Part shown: positions 1 to 11,316 of the stretch, one piece after another
How the letters are laid out: each line of letters opens with the position of its first letter
Numbering within the stretch: the stretch's first letter is position 1
Assembly (NCBI RefSeq): GCF_032884065.1
Contig: NW_027063379.1
Span: 807,869-871,868, forward strand
From: Artemia franciscana
Lineage: Eukaryota > Arthropoda > Branchiopoda > Anostraca > Artemiidae
DNA: 64,000 bases
Reading direction: 5' to 3'
Program-made: the position numbers and the translations under genes
The notes under the pieces: generated by a model
Told to the model about the DNA's origin: nothing
The model's input: only the letters and a program-made list of their open reading frames with translations
Database searches by the model: none

Positions 1-187
1 TACTAGGAAGGGCCTGTTTCACATGCCGTAAAAATGCAGTAAAAGAAGGATGGTCCATAAAACCATCAATACATTTAACAACAACATGAGACATGTCACC
101 ATATTTTGCTACACGATCATTTAGCCCAAAAGGATAAGCTGTACCAAGAGTATGGATCCAGAAATCCTCCTGTTTACGTAGTCTATT
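1..187 (-). CDS. Partial transposon-derived coding fragment at window edge
   Basis: The minus strand is open from about 187 to the window edge, and the frame runs off the end. The peptide includes FWIHTLGTAYPFGLNDRV and later FMDHPSFTAFLRHVKQALPS. A tract of the type W-I-x-T-L-x-T-A-Y-P-[FY]-G-L-N-D is, from my recollection, common in repetitive proteins of invertebrate genomes that look transposon-derived. The precise element class is not certain. The upstream side dissolves into TA repeats at about 185-345, so the fragment is truncated at its 5' side. No start codon can be assigned. It could also be a remnant of a Penelope-like or other retroelement polyprotein. The coding call is fairly safe; the family call is weak. 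Confidence 0.45.
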
Positions 188-292
188 ATGTATATCTGTT
201 TACTATTATGTATATATATATATATACATAATAATAGTCTGTTTACTGTAGTCTATATCTGTATACATGTTAATAGTCTGTTTACTGTAGTC

Positions 293-334
<42 letters not shown>

Positions 335-345
335 TATATAATGAA
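184..345. repeat. TA-rich minisatellite
   Basis: Short repeats such as AATAGTCTGTTTACTGTAG (twice, near 232 and 271) alternate with TA-dinucleotide tracts. The open reading frames across it, such as 188-457, are artefacts of the repeat. Confidence 0.8.
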
Positions 346-378
346 AAGAGAAATCACCAATGCTACAGCACAAACACA

Positions 379-379
<1 letters not shown>

Positions 380-421
<42 letters not shown>
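380..421. repeat. Poly(A) tract, 42 A
   Basis: An uninterrupted run of 42 A lies between the TA-rich minisatellite and the long TA microsatellite. It could be the tail of a retrotransposed sequence, but nothing upstream within 200 bp looks like a transcript. Confidence 0.85.
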
Positions 422-423
<2 letters not shown>

Positions 424-461
424 AGACAGAAGGAGAAAAGGAAGACTGTTTTCCTAAATTA

Positions 462-1069
<608 letters not shown>

Positions 1070-1983
1070 TTACAAGAAAACCCTTACTTGCCTAATCCCT
1101 TATATCCATTATTACAAGAAGAGCTGTAATTTACAATAGGAACATCATAGGCCCATAGTAAAAAATAATTAAAAGCTATTTAAGTAAAATAATGATAATG
1201 CGAACAAAAAGCAAGATGGCCAGATCTTTTAAGAGGGTAATAAGAGCCTTAAGTTGTGTGAAAAGAGCCTCATCTGGAGGATATAGTTTAAAAAACTGAG
1301 AATAATTTATCAAAAGATGGGATCCCGGGTCATGGAACTACTTCTATTATTGGTATAACATCCCTTTATTTAGATTCCCGAAACACCCCAGGTTCAGTTA
1401 ACCTGTGAAAATTTGTATATTCAGGGTTAATAAAAAAGATTTAAAGAAATTTAAAAAAAAATCTTTTTTTTAATTTAAAATAATGGGTTTTGGGCGCTTT
1501 AAAATAAGGGTTGAACGGAAAAATCTACCCAAGTGGAACGATCCTTATTTCCATAGTAACTAGATTAAGGGAATTTGGGAAAGAGAGTTGTTTGAGAAAC
1601 ACGATCAGGAAGGTGAAAACTAGGTTTTAGTTGACGGTAAGGGAGAACAACCCATAGTCATTACAAGATAATTTTAACATTTATGTACTCTCACACCTCC
1701 GTCACCTTGACAGTATAGGCGTCCACAGAACATTTCCCAGGTAGGGGGATGGGGAAATAATAGCAGCTGTGGATGGGACCAAGACAAAATTTTTTTTATT
1801 CGTTTTACCTCGAACAATTTTATGTAACGCATTGATAAATAAAACAGGTGTAGACTTGTTCTTATGCAGTTTCTTAAGTCTTTATTTTCACCAATAGTTA
1901 GACCAATGGCTTTAAATGACTGAAAAGTCCGAAAGTGAGGTATCTCTCCTAAACTGTAAACTCCCTAAAAGCCTTCTGCTAAA

Positions 1984-3000
1984 TATGGAAAAGGGCAGAG
2001 GAGGCGTATAAATTTATCTCTCATCTCCTTCCATTTAGACTGAACAGGAATAACTAAGGCACGGGTTAATTTCCTCTTTTTTATTGTAGAAAAATGTTAA
2101 TAAAATTTGTTTGAATTTTCTTATAAATAATCTGATTTATTTTATATTTCATAAAAGTATAAATAAGGATTTGTAAGCACACATCAGCTATCCTGAAGCT
2201 TGGATGTTGCGTAATTTTGTACGTGGGGAGGCGATAGATACATCAGAGGGTTTGTTGGCAAAGATCCTATATTGAGCCTTCATATAAACATGGGAAAGGG
2301 CAGAGGGGGCGTATGAAGTTATCTATCATCTCCTTTCCTTAAGACTGAGCGAAGACGAGTCATGACGTAGGCAATAATGCTCCTAAACTAATGAAATCTT
2401 ATATAAGACTATTTCTTCCTTCTTATCGCAGAAAAGTGTTAATAAAATTTGTTTGATTAAAAAAAAATATAAACTGATTTATTTCATATATCTTAAAAGT
2501 ATACATAAAAACTTATTTTTTCATATAAAGGAACAAATTCTTTTACAAAAATATAGGGGGGAGGAGTAAGTAGTTTTCTTTGTAAAAAAGAACAAAAAAG
2601 ATTTTTTGCCAAAATATGAGAGACACCATTAAACCTAAGGAGGGGCAATTTGCCTCTTTATCCTTGACCTTGACTAAATTGGCATTTAGTGCCTTTGTCA
2701 AAGAACCAAAAGAACCAATAAAATATAATAGAATGCAGTGTTGAGGCGGGGAAGGGGGACAACAAACCCTTATACATAAGAATTTATTCCTTTTTATTGT
2801 AAAAAAAAAATATTATGAAATGTTTTGAAAAATTTTAATGAAATTTGATTTTTGTTTAAATAAACTGATTTACTTTATATTGGATAAGGATATACACGAA
2901 GATTTTTAAGTGCACATCAGCTACCTTGAAACTAGGGCTTTGCGTAATTTTTCACGTGGGGAGGGGATAGGTACTTTGGAGGAATCGTTGGCAAACATCC
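1984..3000. repeat. Internal tandem expansion within copy A
   Basis: Three partial repeats lie in the same orientation at about 1984-2285, 2286-2530 and 2790-3000. Shared landmarks are GGGCAGAG(G/A)GGGCGTAT, a run like AAAAATGTTAATAAAATTTG, and CACGTGGGGAGG or CGTGGGGAGG followed by GATAGATAC or GATAGGTAC. Copy B (11760-12060) carries only one copy of this series, so the expansion is specific to copy A or was lost from copy B. Confidence 0.7.
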
Positions 3001-3849
3001 TACATTGTCTGCCGATGAATATAAAATTAATTTTGTTGAGGGGGGTGGGGTGTTATTTCGAAACTAGTTTATGATCCCCGTTGATTCACAGGAATAATTA
3101 TAGTCTACGACTTTATCAGTCGCTTCTGATGGTGATGAAGGTGGTGGTGGGGGGTAAGAGTACCCCTTCCAAAGGTACAATATTTCTCTGTGTAGTTTAA
3201 GACATTACTTTCACATGCCTACAGCCACAAAGGTAAAAAAGGCTAGATGGGCCACCTTGTGCCTCGGCATTGATTTTTCTTGTTTTTTTTTGGGGGGGGG
3301 GGGGTCTATACGCTAGCAGGAAATTTTTTTTTTTTTCAGCTTCAAGTGTCAATATATGTCTTTTTGCATGCTTATAGACTATAGTGTTCCAATGTTGTTT
3401 TAAATTATGTTTACAATGTATTTGAACAATGGAGAGCCCTATTAAAGAGGTCTTGAAGGCTTCAACCACCAAGGAGACCACAAGCCACAGATATTCCCAC
3501 CTAATGAATAAAAATACTCTTCACCACTCGGAATTTTCTAGTGAAAACATTATCAAGCTCTTTTTCAGCAACACTATGGTTCATCTCCAGTTTTACAAAA
3601 TAGTCAAATTCTGTCCAAAATATTTATTGTAATCCAATATTTTAAGTCTTGAGAAGAAAAAACTGAAAAAGTAGGAAGGGGGTTATCAGTCAATGTACAG
3701 TTGTTGAATTAAACAGTTTAATAAAGAAGTTCAAGAACATGAGGGGTGTAAAGGGTTGGAACTTTATATAATACCTTGGCTGGGCCTGAACAACTTCTTT
3801 CACGAGGAAGTGACGAGAAGCTTCAAAACTTAAAATGGACAGATAAATA

Positions 3850-4705
3850 TACCAACTTTATTTTAGTTTCAACTTAGTTTCACAACTTTAAACTAGCTGT
3901 GACTGAAGTGTCACCACAGAAGTGCCATCAATAAAACGACCCTACACTTCTGCACTCATTGCTTTCCGAATCTCACAAAAAGATAATACGCTAACTTTCT
4001 AATTAATTTTAGCAACTAGATACGTTAAAAAAGATAAAACTTTGTATTTTTTTTTCTAATTTCGGTAATTTTTGTAACCTTATCGGACGGCAACCAGCTG
4101 CAATATAAGGTTTTGATGACATGAAAGGGGACTGCTTTCTAAAGAATAGTTGTTTAGTCGAAGAGATAATTTCTCAAGATACCATGAATAACTTTACTAG
4201 GGGACCAAGCATCGATCATGTCCTCCCACGGTTCAAAATATCCCCTCGCAGAAATGCAATACCCCAGGATCTTCAATTTCTCACAACCAGTGTTACTGGG
4301 TGCATGGTGTAAAGAGTTGGGACCAAAACAGCAGTAACTCCCAAAAAGGGTTTTTCAGTATAAATATGCTGAAAGGGAAATTTGAAAATTATCTCTAATT
4401 ATGTGACGTTTTGGTATAGATAACATAAAAGAAAATTACTTTGTAAGAAAGGAGTTTTCAAGTTTTTGCAAGAAAGGAGTTTTCAAGTTTTTGCTAGATT
4501 GGAGATTGGAGAGACAATTTTACCAGCTGTTATGGATAGCTATTAGCAATATTCTTTGATAGAGCGACCAAGCTTCAAATCAATTGTTTCTGCTTAAATC
4601 TGATGCTCAAATCTGATGTTGATGTTAAAAAAACTATAAAATATAGTTTCTACATTAGTAGAAACTAAAATAAACTAAGTTATGAAACTTAGTTTGTGTT
4701 TAAAG
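3850..4705. mobile_element. Candidate nonautonomous insertion (copy A only)
   Basis: About 850 bp present in copy A has no counterpart in copy B, where the flanking homologies meet near 12862-12880. The ends are AT-rich and inversely related: TTTAGTTTCAACTTAGTTTC near 3863, and GAAACTAAAATAAACTAAG near 4660 followed by GAAACTTAGTTTGTG. A perfect 10-bp hairpin (TAGTTTCTAC / GTAGAAACTA, loop ATTA) also lies near 4645-4670. This resembles a MITE-like element, but exact termini and a target duplication are not clear. The 63-codon ORF at 4121-4312 inside it has no recognisable domain. Confidence 0.35.
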
Positions 4706-5079
4706 GCGTTCTAGTCCTTATCTGCTCGCTTTTTACTCTAAAGTTTAACTTCTTGTCAAAATTCGGTAAAAAAAAAATCGCTTAAACACAAGGGACATGG
4801 AATAGGAAAAAAAACTGACAAAAAACAAACTTTTGCTTTACGAATAAGCATTTTAGGAGGAGAAAGCTCCCATTAATAATGTGTAATGTCAGGTCCTTTT
4901 TATGGTTTAAGGTTTTTCTTTACATTCAGTTGAATAAAACCTGTTTTCTTATTCTAATTACATTTTGTGAACTGGTATAGTCTTCTGAACCTGATACTTT
5001 TTCTGACGTAAGAAAACGGCCAATATTTCAACACTAGATGTCTGCCTTTTGACATGTAGCAAGACACCGAGAACATTTT

Positions 5080-5860
5080 TTTGACAGGTAAAGAAAAAAA
5101 GTATGAAAAAAAGGTAATGAAAAAGTTTATTATAAAGTACAATAATTAAACATTTTTTTTTTTATTTCGAAGTAGTATACAAATATAAAGTAGTATATAT
5201 AAAATAAAAGTATATGAAAATGAAAAAGAAGTAATCACAAAAAAATACTCAACAATAAAGTATCTTGGAAGAGTGTTCCTGGGCACTGTAGATGAAGTAG
5301 GATATCATTTAATTAATTTTTATTTTTTCAGTTGCGAAAAGCCTCATCCTATTATGAAAAAAAGTTCAACTTCAAAGGAAAGAAGAACAGTGTCGATAGA
5401 AGTAAGTCAAGAATGGCAGTTGAATGTTATCTAGAAGAGAAGAAGAGATTCAGCGACATCCAAGGTGATACCAATAGCTTATGGTGAAGAAAAACATAAG
5501 GTAATAGACATAGATCGGAAAAACAAATTTGCATCATTATGGAATAAAGTGTCTTCGGTATAAACAGGAGGATGACCTTTTTTTGGAAACTTGATTGAAG
5601 GCTGAAACCGAACTAAATTTGGTTGGCTGGCATATCTAAATGTGTTTGGCTGGCAATTATATATTTTTATTTTACCATATTATGTACAGCAGCTACTATC
5701 GTTCTCTATTATTTTTCTTCTAAACAGTTTTGTCTTTTGGATTAACACCAGCAAATAAGGAAAGGCTACCAATTTTGGTCAGATGAGTACTGAGCAAATA
5801 TTTTATTTTTCTGACTAAGAGACAGCGGGCAAATTCGCAAGAAATATTCTAGAGTTAATT
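5080..5860. repeat. Direct repeat, first copy (pairs with 6680-7275)
   Basis: Shares with the second copy the stretch AATGAAAAAGTTTATTATAA, GTGTCTTCGGTATAAACAGG, and the segment ending in GAATAAGGAAAGGCTACCAA. Spacing is about 1.5 kb. Only its first part (to about 5240) is also present in copy B near 13299-13384. Confidence 0.75.
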
Positions 5861-6679
5861 CCTTACTATCGGTAAAGGGCGACTTGGCCATTTATCCTTG
5901 AGCTAATAATGAGCTTGAGCTTGATTTTAAGACCCCACAAAAGCTGCGATTTTAGAAATCACAAAAGCTGCTCATTAAAATAAGATATAAAATAAATAGT
6001 ATAATTGATCATGCGATTTGCTCTTTGTTTTTTGTCAGGAAAATTACACGCATATGTTTGAAAAAAAATGAAATTTCGTTCTGATAAAACAAATTTAAGG
6101 GAGATTGCTAAGAAGGAGAATTAAAAGGGGTCATATGCTAAGTTTGTTACAATAGCAACTATTTTGAAATTCATTAGCGTGTTTGATCATTTATAGATAG
6201 TCGATCAGTTAGAGCAGAATAATGTAACTACTTACAGTTCAAATTTTTAAATATTGAAAAAAAATTTCTTTGACCCAAAATTTCCTCCCTCAGTTCAATG
6301 AATTCCTTACAAATAATCATTATACTCAATAATCTCGTTGATTTTCTTATGTTCGATTCATTATTTAGTTCTGTCATAGCTGTTATATAGTGCAGTGGCA
6401 AATTAAATACAAGACTTTTTGTATATGTGCCTGACCACTGCTTATCAAATTAAAAGGGAGCAAACACTGTGAGATTATCCTATTTTAAACACTTGTGCAA
6501 TTTTGTTTAGTATACTCATTTAAATTTCTTTAGAAGGTTTCAAGAACAGAAAACTCATCGATAAATTTCAATTCCTCGAGAATGTCCTTAGCGACACTCT
6601 GAAGTGGAACGTAGAGAGTAGGTTGGGGTAGGCTACTCCATTAGGAACAGGGAGAGAGTTGAAATTTTTTTGACCAGTA

Positions 6680-7275
6680 AAGAACAAAAGTAAAAAAAAA
6701 GAAAGTATTAAATAAAGGTAATGAAAAAGTTTATTATAAAGTATAATTATAAAACTTTTTTTTTAAAAAGAACTCGTGTATAAGTATAATGTAGAATATA
6801 TAATATAAAAGTATATGAAAATGGAAAAGAAGTAATTACTTTCAGATTCACTAAGAGATTGTAATTACTGAAAATAATTACTTTCAGTAATTACTAAGAG
6901 ATTCAGTGACATCCAATGTGATAACAACAGCTTTTGACAAAGTAATATATAAGGTAGTAGACATAGATTGGGAAAACAAATTTGTATCATTTCTGGAATA
7001 ACAGTTTAGGGATATTAAGTGTCTTCGGTATAAACAGGGGGATGACCTTCTTTGGAAACTGGATTGAAGGCTGAAACTGAACTAAATGTGATTGGCTGAC
7101 AATTATCTATTTTTATTTTACAATATTACATACAGCATCTAGGATCGTTCTCTGCTATTTTTCTTCTAAAGACTTATCTCTTTTCGATTAACACTAGCGA
7201 ATAAGGAAAGGCTACCAATTTTGATCTGATGAGTGCTCAACAAATATGTTATTTTTCTGACTGAAAGACAGGGAG
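6680..7275. repeat. Direct repeat, second copy (pairs with 5080-5860)
   Basis: Collinear with the first copy but with several indels. For example, about 20 bp are present here before GTGTCTTCGGTATAAACAGG that the first copy lacks. No coding content was recognised. Confidence 0.75.
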
Positions 7276-7659
7276 GGAGTTGAAATATTGAATGTAGTAT
7301 TTTACTATTTGTGATCTATTTGATAGAAAAAACGCAACCAATTTAACTTGGAAAAGGTAAATATTGAACTCAATGACAAGTATTGAACAAATACATTCCA
7401 AATTAACACAGTCGAATGCTGTATGGGGATCTTAAATGGAAATCACATTAAGCCAAGAGTTAGGCTCTTGAAAAGTTTTCCTTGTAAAGTTTACAAGATA
7501 AGCAATATAATGGGAAGCAGATATGGAACTAAGGATCCCGAATCGCCCCATGTCTTTAAGAGAAAGGGTTTTTCCTTTTGCCAAGGATGAACACCTTCAA
7601 AACCAGAATTCTAATAAGGGAAATGGGACATCAAAAGGGCAGACACTTGCTTTTCTTAC

Positions 7660-8305
7660 TATCCCAAATCTTCTTTATTTTTCTAATGGAGATATCACAG
7701 AAAGAATGGGGGAGTTGTGTCAGCCAAATTATATAATATAAGATGAATTTCTTACATATGATGGCTTTGAAGTTAGAAGTAACCTACTGAAGATTATGAA
7801 TATGATTTACGAAAAAGGGGAAGTACCTAGCTATTTTAGAAAAACCTTATTTAAAACACTGCATAAGAAAGTTGATAAGAGTCACTGTGGTGATTATCGA
7901 GGCATTTGTCTGGTCTCTGAAGGTAGCAAATTACTTAGTAGCATGATGCTTTTTAGACTGAGAGATGCTGTAGGCAAATTTATAAGAGGAAAACAGTGTG
8001 ATTTTAGAAAGTCAAGATGATGTGTCGGCGAAATTTTCACTCTTAGATTTATAATTCAGAAGTGTTTGAGTTACCAAACACCTTTTGTCCCCAGTCTTAC
8101 AGATTATGAGCAAGCGTTTAGTTCCATTGATAGAAGAGCTTGAGCGAAGTTTTTATCTTTGTATTGTATGCCAGACAAACACATTAAAGTGATTAGTGCT
8201 ATGTACCAGAATAACACTGCTGTGCTTAAGGTAGGAAATAAGGTTAGCAAATGGTTTCGTATCAAATCAGGAGTTAAGCAGAGTTGCATTCTATGTGGCT
8301 TGGAT
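7660..8305 (+). pseudogene. LINE reverse transcriptase remnant
   Basis: One frame carries the N-terminal half of a non-LTR retrotransposon reverse transcriptase. In order I read YEKGEVPSYFRKTLFKTLHK, then HCGDYRGICLVSEGSKLLS (palm entry; the family norm is C-x-N-Y-R-G-I-x-L-L-S), then DYEQAFSSIDRRA (motif A; the norm is D-F-E-K-A-F-D-S-V-D-R), then WFRIKSGVKQSCIL (the norm ends K-Q-G-C-V-L-S-P). Stops at about 7739, 8018 and 8140 interrupt an otherwise collinear frame. Motif A has E for K and S for the Asp after AF. The YADD motif and thumb are missing: sequence jumps at 8300 to the far C-terminus. It is a dead RTE- or CR1-like fragment; the clade is inferred. Confidence 0.8.
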
Positions 8306-8610
8306 GGGAGGATATCATAAAGTGAGGTTAAAGGAAATAGGAACTCCTGGGAGGCTGTTAAGAGGGAGACTTCAAATAGATTGGGAGGAACAAGAGCTTG
8401 CTTAGCTTTGTTGGCCTCAGGCGGCATGGAGCTGTGTTATTCAATGTGGCTGGGGTGGGAAGATGTCATAAATAGAGATTTAAGGAAATAGGAACTCCCG
8501 GGAGGGTGTAAAGAGGGAAACTTCCAATAAATTGGGAGGAAGAAGAGCTTGCTCAGCTGTGTGGGTTTCAGGCGGCTTGGAGCTGTATTGTCTTGTAGTT
8601 GTAATCCACT
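8302..8610 (+). pseudogene. LINE ORF C-terminus, duplicated
   Basis: Two imperfect direct copies (about 8302-8435 and 8442-8590) of the C-terminal end of the same type of LINE ORF. The second reads GWEDVINRDLRK, a stop, and then ends RRLGAVLSCSCNPL followed by a stop codon at about 8610. I recognise this as the normal end of this class of LINE ORF. Both copies have internal stops. The first joins directly to the RT fragment at 8300, so about half of the RT has been deleted. See 35340-35930 for the endonuclease of a similar LINE. Confidence 0.6.
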
Positions 8611-8959
8611 TTGACCCTAAAATCTCTAAAACAGGATAATGTCCGCGACAGTCCCTATAACAGCTCTGAAGTCTCTAAAAATCTCTTTTTGCAAGATTAA
8701 GCCATTTGTACACTTCAAGCAAAAAGTATTTTAGTGTCTTGTGACCTTTAGTGTCGTGAAGACTACTGAAAAATTTCATGGGTGCAAGGTCATAGTCATA
8801 TTGATAATAATGGACAAAAAAGTTTGACGCTTAGGACCCCTGGAGTCATTAAACAACCATACTCTTTTTATTTGAAGTTTTAAATATATATTACCAGAGT
8901 TTCGGCATAAAATCTCTGCTTTTTCCTAATAGACTAATAAATCCACAAGTTCCAATTAA
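8611..8959. other. Unannotated sequence
   Basis: I see no coding frame, RNA gene or clear repeat here. Confidence 0.5.
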
Positions 8960-9342
8960 CATAGAATCTTACCTACCTAATTCCTTATATCCATTGTTGC
9001 AAGAATAGCTACAATTTAGAATAAAATTATCATAGGCCCATAGAAAAAAAGGAATCTAAGTAAAATAATGAAAATGGGAACAAAAAGCAAGAAGGCTTGA
9101 ACCTTTAAGAGGGTGGTAAGAGCCATAACTTGCGTGATAAGAACCTCATCTGTAGGACATAGTTTACAAAACTGAGAATAATTTATCAAAGATTGGGATC
9201 GCAAGTCATGGAATTACTCTTATTACAAATATAACATCACTTTGTTTTGATTCCGAAAACACCTCATGGTCAGTTAGCTTGTAAATATTTGTATATTAAG
9301 CGTTAGTATCAAGGGTTTCAAGTAATTTTAAACAATCTGAGA

Positions 9343-9564
9343 AATTTGACTGTGAACGGGTTTTGGGACTGTGACAAAAAAGGATGCAGTGGAGGAATCA
9401 ACCCCAGTGAAAGCATCCTTATATATAGTGGTAACAAGCTTAAGGGAATTTTGGAAAAAGAGGTAGAGATACATGATAAGGAAGGTGAAACTAGGTTTCA
9501 GTTGACGGTAAGGGAGAACAACTCGTATTCATTACAGGATAATTTTCACATTTACTTACTCTGA
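9343..9564 (+). CDS. Hypothetical exon-like ORF in copy B
   Basis: A 70-residue open frame of ordinary amino-acid composition, for example NKLKGILEKEVEIHDKEGE and TRFQLTVRENNS. The homologous stretch in copy A (about 1500-1700) is broken by stops and frameshifts, yet TRFxLTVRE is still readable there. No ATG start and no known domain were seen. It may be an exon remnant of the gene that was in the duplicated segment, or chance. Confidence is low. Confidence 0.2.
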   Translation, partial: NLTVNGFWDCDKKGCSGGINPSESILIYSGNKLKGILEKEVEIHDKEGETRFQLTVRENNSYSLQDNFHIYLL

Positions 9565-9612
9565 CACCTCATTCACATTGACAGTATGGGTGTCCGCATA
9601 ACATTTTTCAGG

Positions 9613-9620
9613 GAGGTGAG
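9613..9620. repeat. hAT target-site duplication, left
   Basis: GAGGTGAG sits immediately before the terminal CAGAGG and is repeated exactly after the right terminus (11309-11316). Eight base pairs is the hAT standard. Confidence 0.9.
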
Positions 9621-11308
9621 CAGAGGTGCCATTTTGGGGGGGGGGCAGGGGTGGTCAAATGCCCACCCCAGATTTTCCAGGGGGCCAAAGCTTCCACCAA
9701 AAAGGGTCCTTTGTCAGCCATAATAATAACACTATTTGCTATTAACCATTGTAAACTTTGAAAGTAGGTTAGGTACATAATCTAATTCTCAAGTTCTGTC
9801 AAATGCCCTTTTCCTAGATGATTATATTAATATTATAACTTCTGAATATTTGCAGTAATTCCTCTAAGTTGATAGAGTAAAATAGGTCAGTTCCTGGACT
9901 ATCATTTCTTAATTGAATAGTTCCTTGTTATCTTCTAATTGCACTACATAGAAGCGATTACGCGAGTGACGAAATCGCTGTCTCAGCAACTCCATGCCGT
10001 CGTCGTCGACTTGGTTATTTCTCGATCGTGCACCCTGATTCAGGCCACAAGAAGCAAACTCACCGACCTGCGTTCAGATGCTTCATTTGTATCGCTTTTC
10101 AAGAAGGCTAAAGAGTTTGCAACAAAACTGGAAATTGAAGTACCTGCTGTGAACGGACCCGTGACTAGACCCTCCTCTGTTGGTCAGAAGGGACGACCTT
10201 GAAGAATTCAAAAGATCATCAAGCATCGGAAACGATTTGTGAGAACTTTGACGCTAGGAAAGAATTTCATCGAATCTGGAAATTGGACTACTACTTTGGC
10301 AGATGAAATGAAGCAAGAATACATTAAAACTTTTGACCGACTACTAGCCGAATTTGACAGAAGGTTCACAGATAACTTGCCAGTGCTGAGTACGCTCGAA
10401 GCCTTGGATCCAAGCTCAACCAAGTTTATGGACACAAAGCTGCTCAAGCTTTTCTCTTCTCTTTACGGCGAGCTGGATATCGACAGCATTCTTCTCGAAT
10501 CTCAAGCTGGTATTGCCAAGTGTTTCTTGCTCAATGAGGAGAAAAAGCCGGAAAACTTTCTAGCCATTGTCGATTATCTTCAGGCATTACCAGTGGCTTA
10601 CTCAGAAGTAATTAAAGTACTTCGTATTGCTGCCACACTTCCTGAGACAACAGCGAGCAATGAGCGTTTGTTTTCTAGCCTAGAAATAATGAAAAACTGC
10701 CTGCGGTCTACAACAGGAGATGATTGTCTCAGTCACTTCCTTTTGATATTTGCAGAGAAGGATTTAGTAAAAAATTTGGACTACAACCAGCTTGTTGACG
10801 ATTTTGTAAAGATGAAAGCTCGGCGGTTCCCCTTGTTACCTTGAATGTTGTTATATATTTTTTTCATGTTATGTTTTTCCTTTTTGTAAAAATATTTTAT
10901 CTGGAAGATTTCTGCTGAAGGGACACTGAGATTTTAGTGACAACCCTCAGCATAACAATGAAGGTTACTTTCACCGACGTATTGTTTACTTAAATAAAAA
11001 AGTTTTTCGCTGAGGAATGCCAGCCTGTAGTCTGGTTGAATTTTCCACTTTCAGTTTAATCATTTAACCTCGTTGATTGTATTCTTCATTGTTATAATTA
11101 ATCTTAGAGGTTAGTGTGGCTGAGTTCCACATTTGGTTACAGTACATCTCCAAGCAACACACGGGTGCTGAAAATGCATTTTTACTAAGAATTTCGATCA
11201 ATGTGCTACCAAAACCCAGATTTTTCTTACGTGACACAAAGTGAATCGAGGGGGGGGGGGCAGATGGGGTTCATGCCCACCCAAGATCTTGCCCAAATGG
11301 CGCCTCTG
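9621..11308 (+). mobile_element. hAT-superfamily DNA transposon, 1688 bp, decayed
   Basis: The left end CAGAGGTGCCATTTTGGG and the reverse complement of the right end, CAGAGGCGCCATTTGGGC, form imperfect terminal inverted repeats. A perfect 8-bp duplication, GAGGTGAG, flanks them. Both ends also contain G-rich subterminal stretches with GCCCACCC (9659 and 11275). The interior codes for the C-terminal part of a hAT transposase in the same orientation. The length is short for an autonomous hAT, and the zinc-finger and most catalytic parts are missing, so the copy is an internally deleted element. The related copy A near 1740-1760 has the uninterrupted target sequence, which supports insertion after the A/B duplication. 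Confidence 0.92.
9939..10844 (+). pseudogene. hAT transposase, C-terminal part
   Basis: One frame runs from about 9939 to 10844 with a single in-frame TGA at 10200-10202. The part after the stop is 213 codons. It ends with the hAT C-terminal dimerisation region: RIAATLPETTASNERLFSSL followed by KNCLRSTTGDDCLSHFLLIF. This matches the family pattern [LP]-x-T-x-A-S-x-E-R-x-F-S near the end of hAT and ZMYM-like transposases. The part before the stop reads like the helical middle region of such proteins. The N-terminal BED finger and the first catalytic Asp are absent. With the deletion and the stop, the product should be inactive. It lies wholly inside the element bounded by the inverted repeats. 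Confidence 0.85.
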
Positions 11309-11316
11309 GAGGTGAG
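11309..11316. repeat. hAT target-site duplication, right
   Basis: GAGGTGAG follows the terminal CCTCTG directly and equals 9613-9620. Confidence 0.9.

Larger units (their letters stand above)
1070..6560. repeat. Segmental duplication, copy A
   Basis: Collinear with copy B at 8960-15006. Matching stretches include 1070-1320 with 8960-9210, 1560-1760 with 9430-9620, 1860-2290 with 11645-12040, 2900-3480 with 11940-12510, 4700-5240 with 12880-13384 and 5938-6500 with 14508-15006. The copies are clearly diverged, with many substitutions and indels, so the duplication is old. Copy A lacks the hAT and Penelope-like insertions of copy B. It has instead an internal tandem expansion (1984-3000) and an extra ~850 bp (3850-4705). 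No intact gene was recognised in it. Confidence 0.8.

Noticed and set aside
3197..3632. 94- and 67-codon ORFs on opposite strands
   Set aside because: They overlap each other, have low-complexity ends from G and T runs, and the homologous part of copy B is not open.
7523..7741. 72-codon ORF before the LINE RT as a separate gene
   Set aside because: It is in the RT frame and its end (ITERMGEL) could be LINE linker. The first half shows no motif and no independent support.
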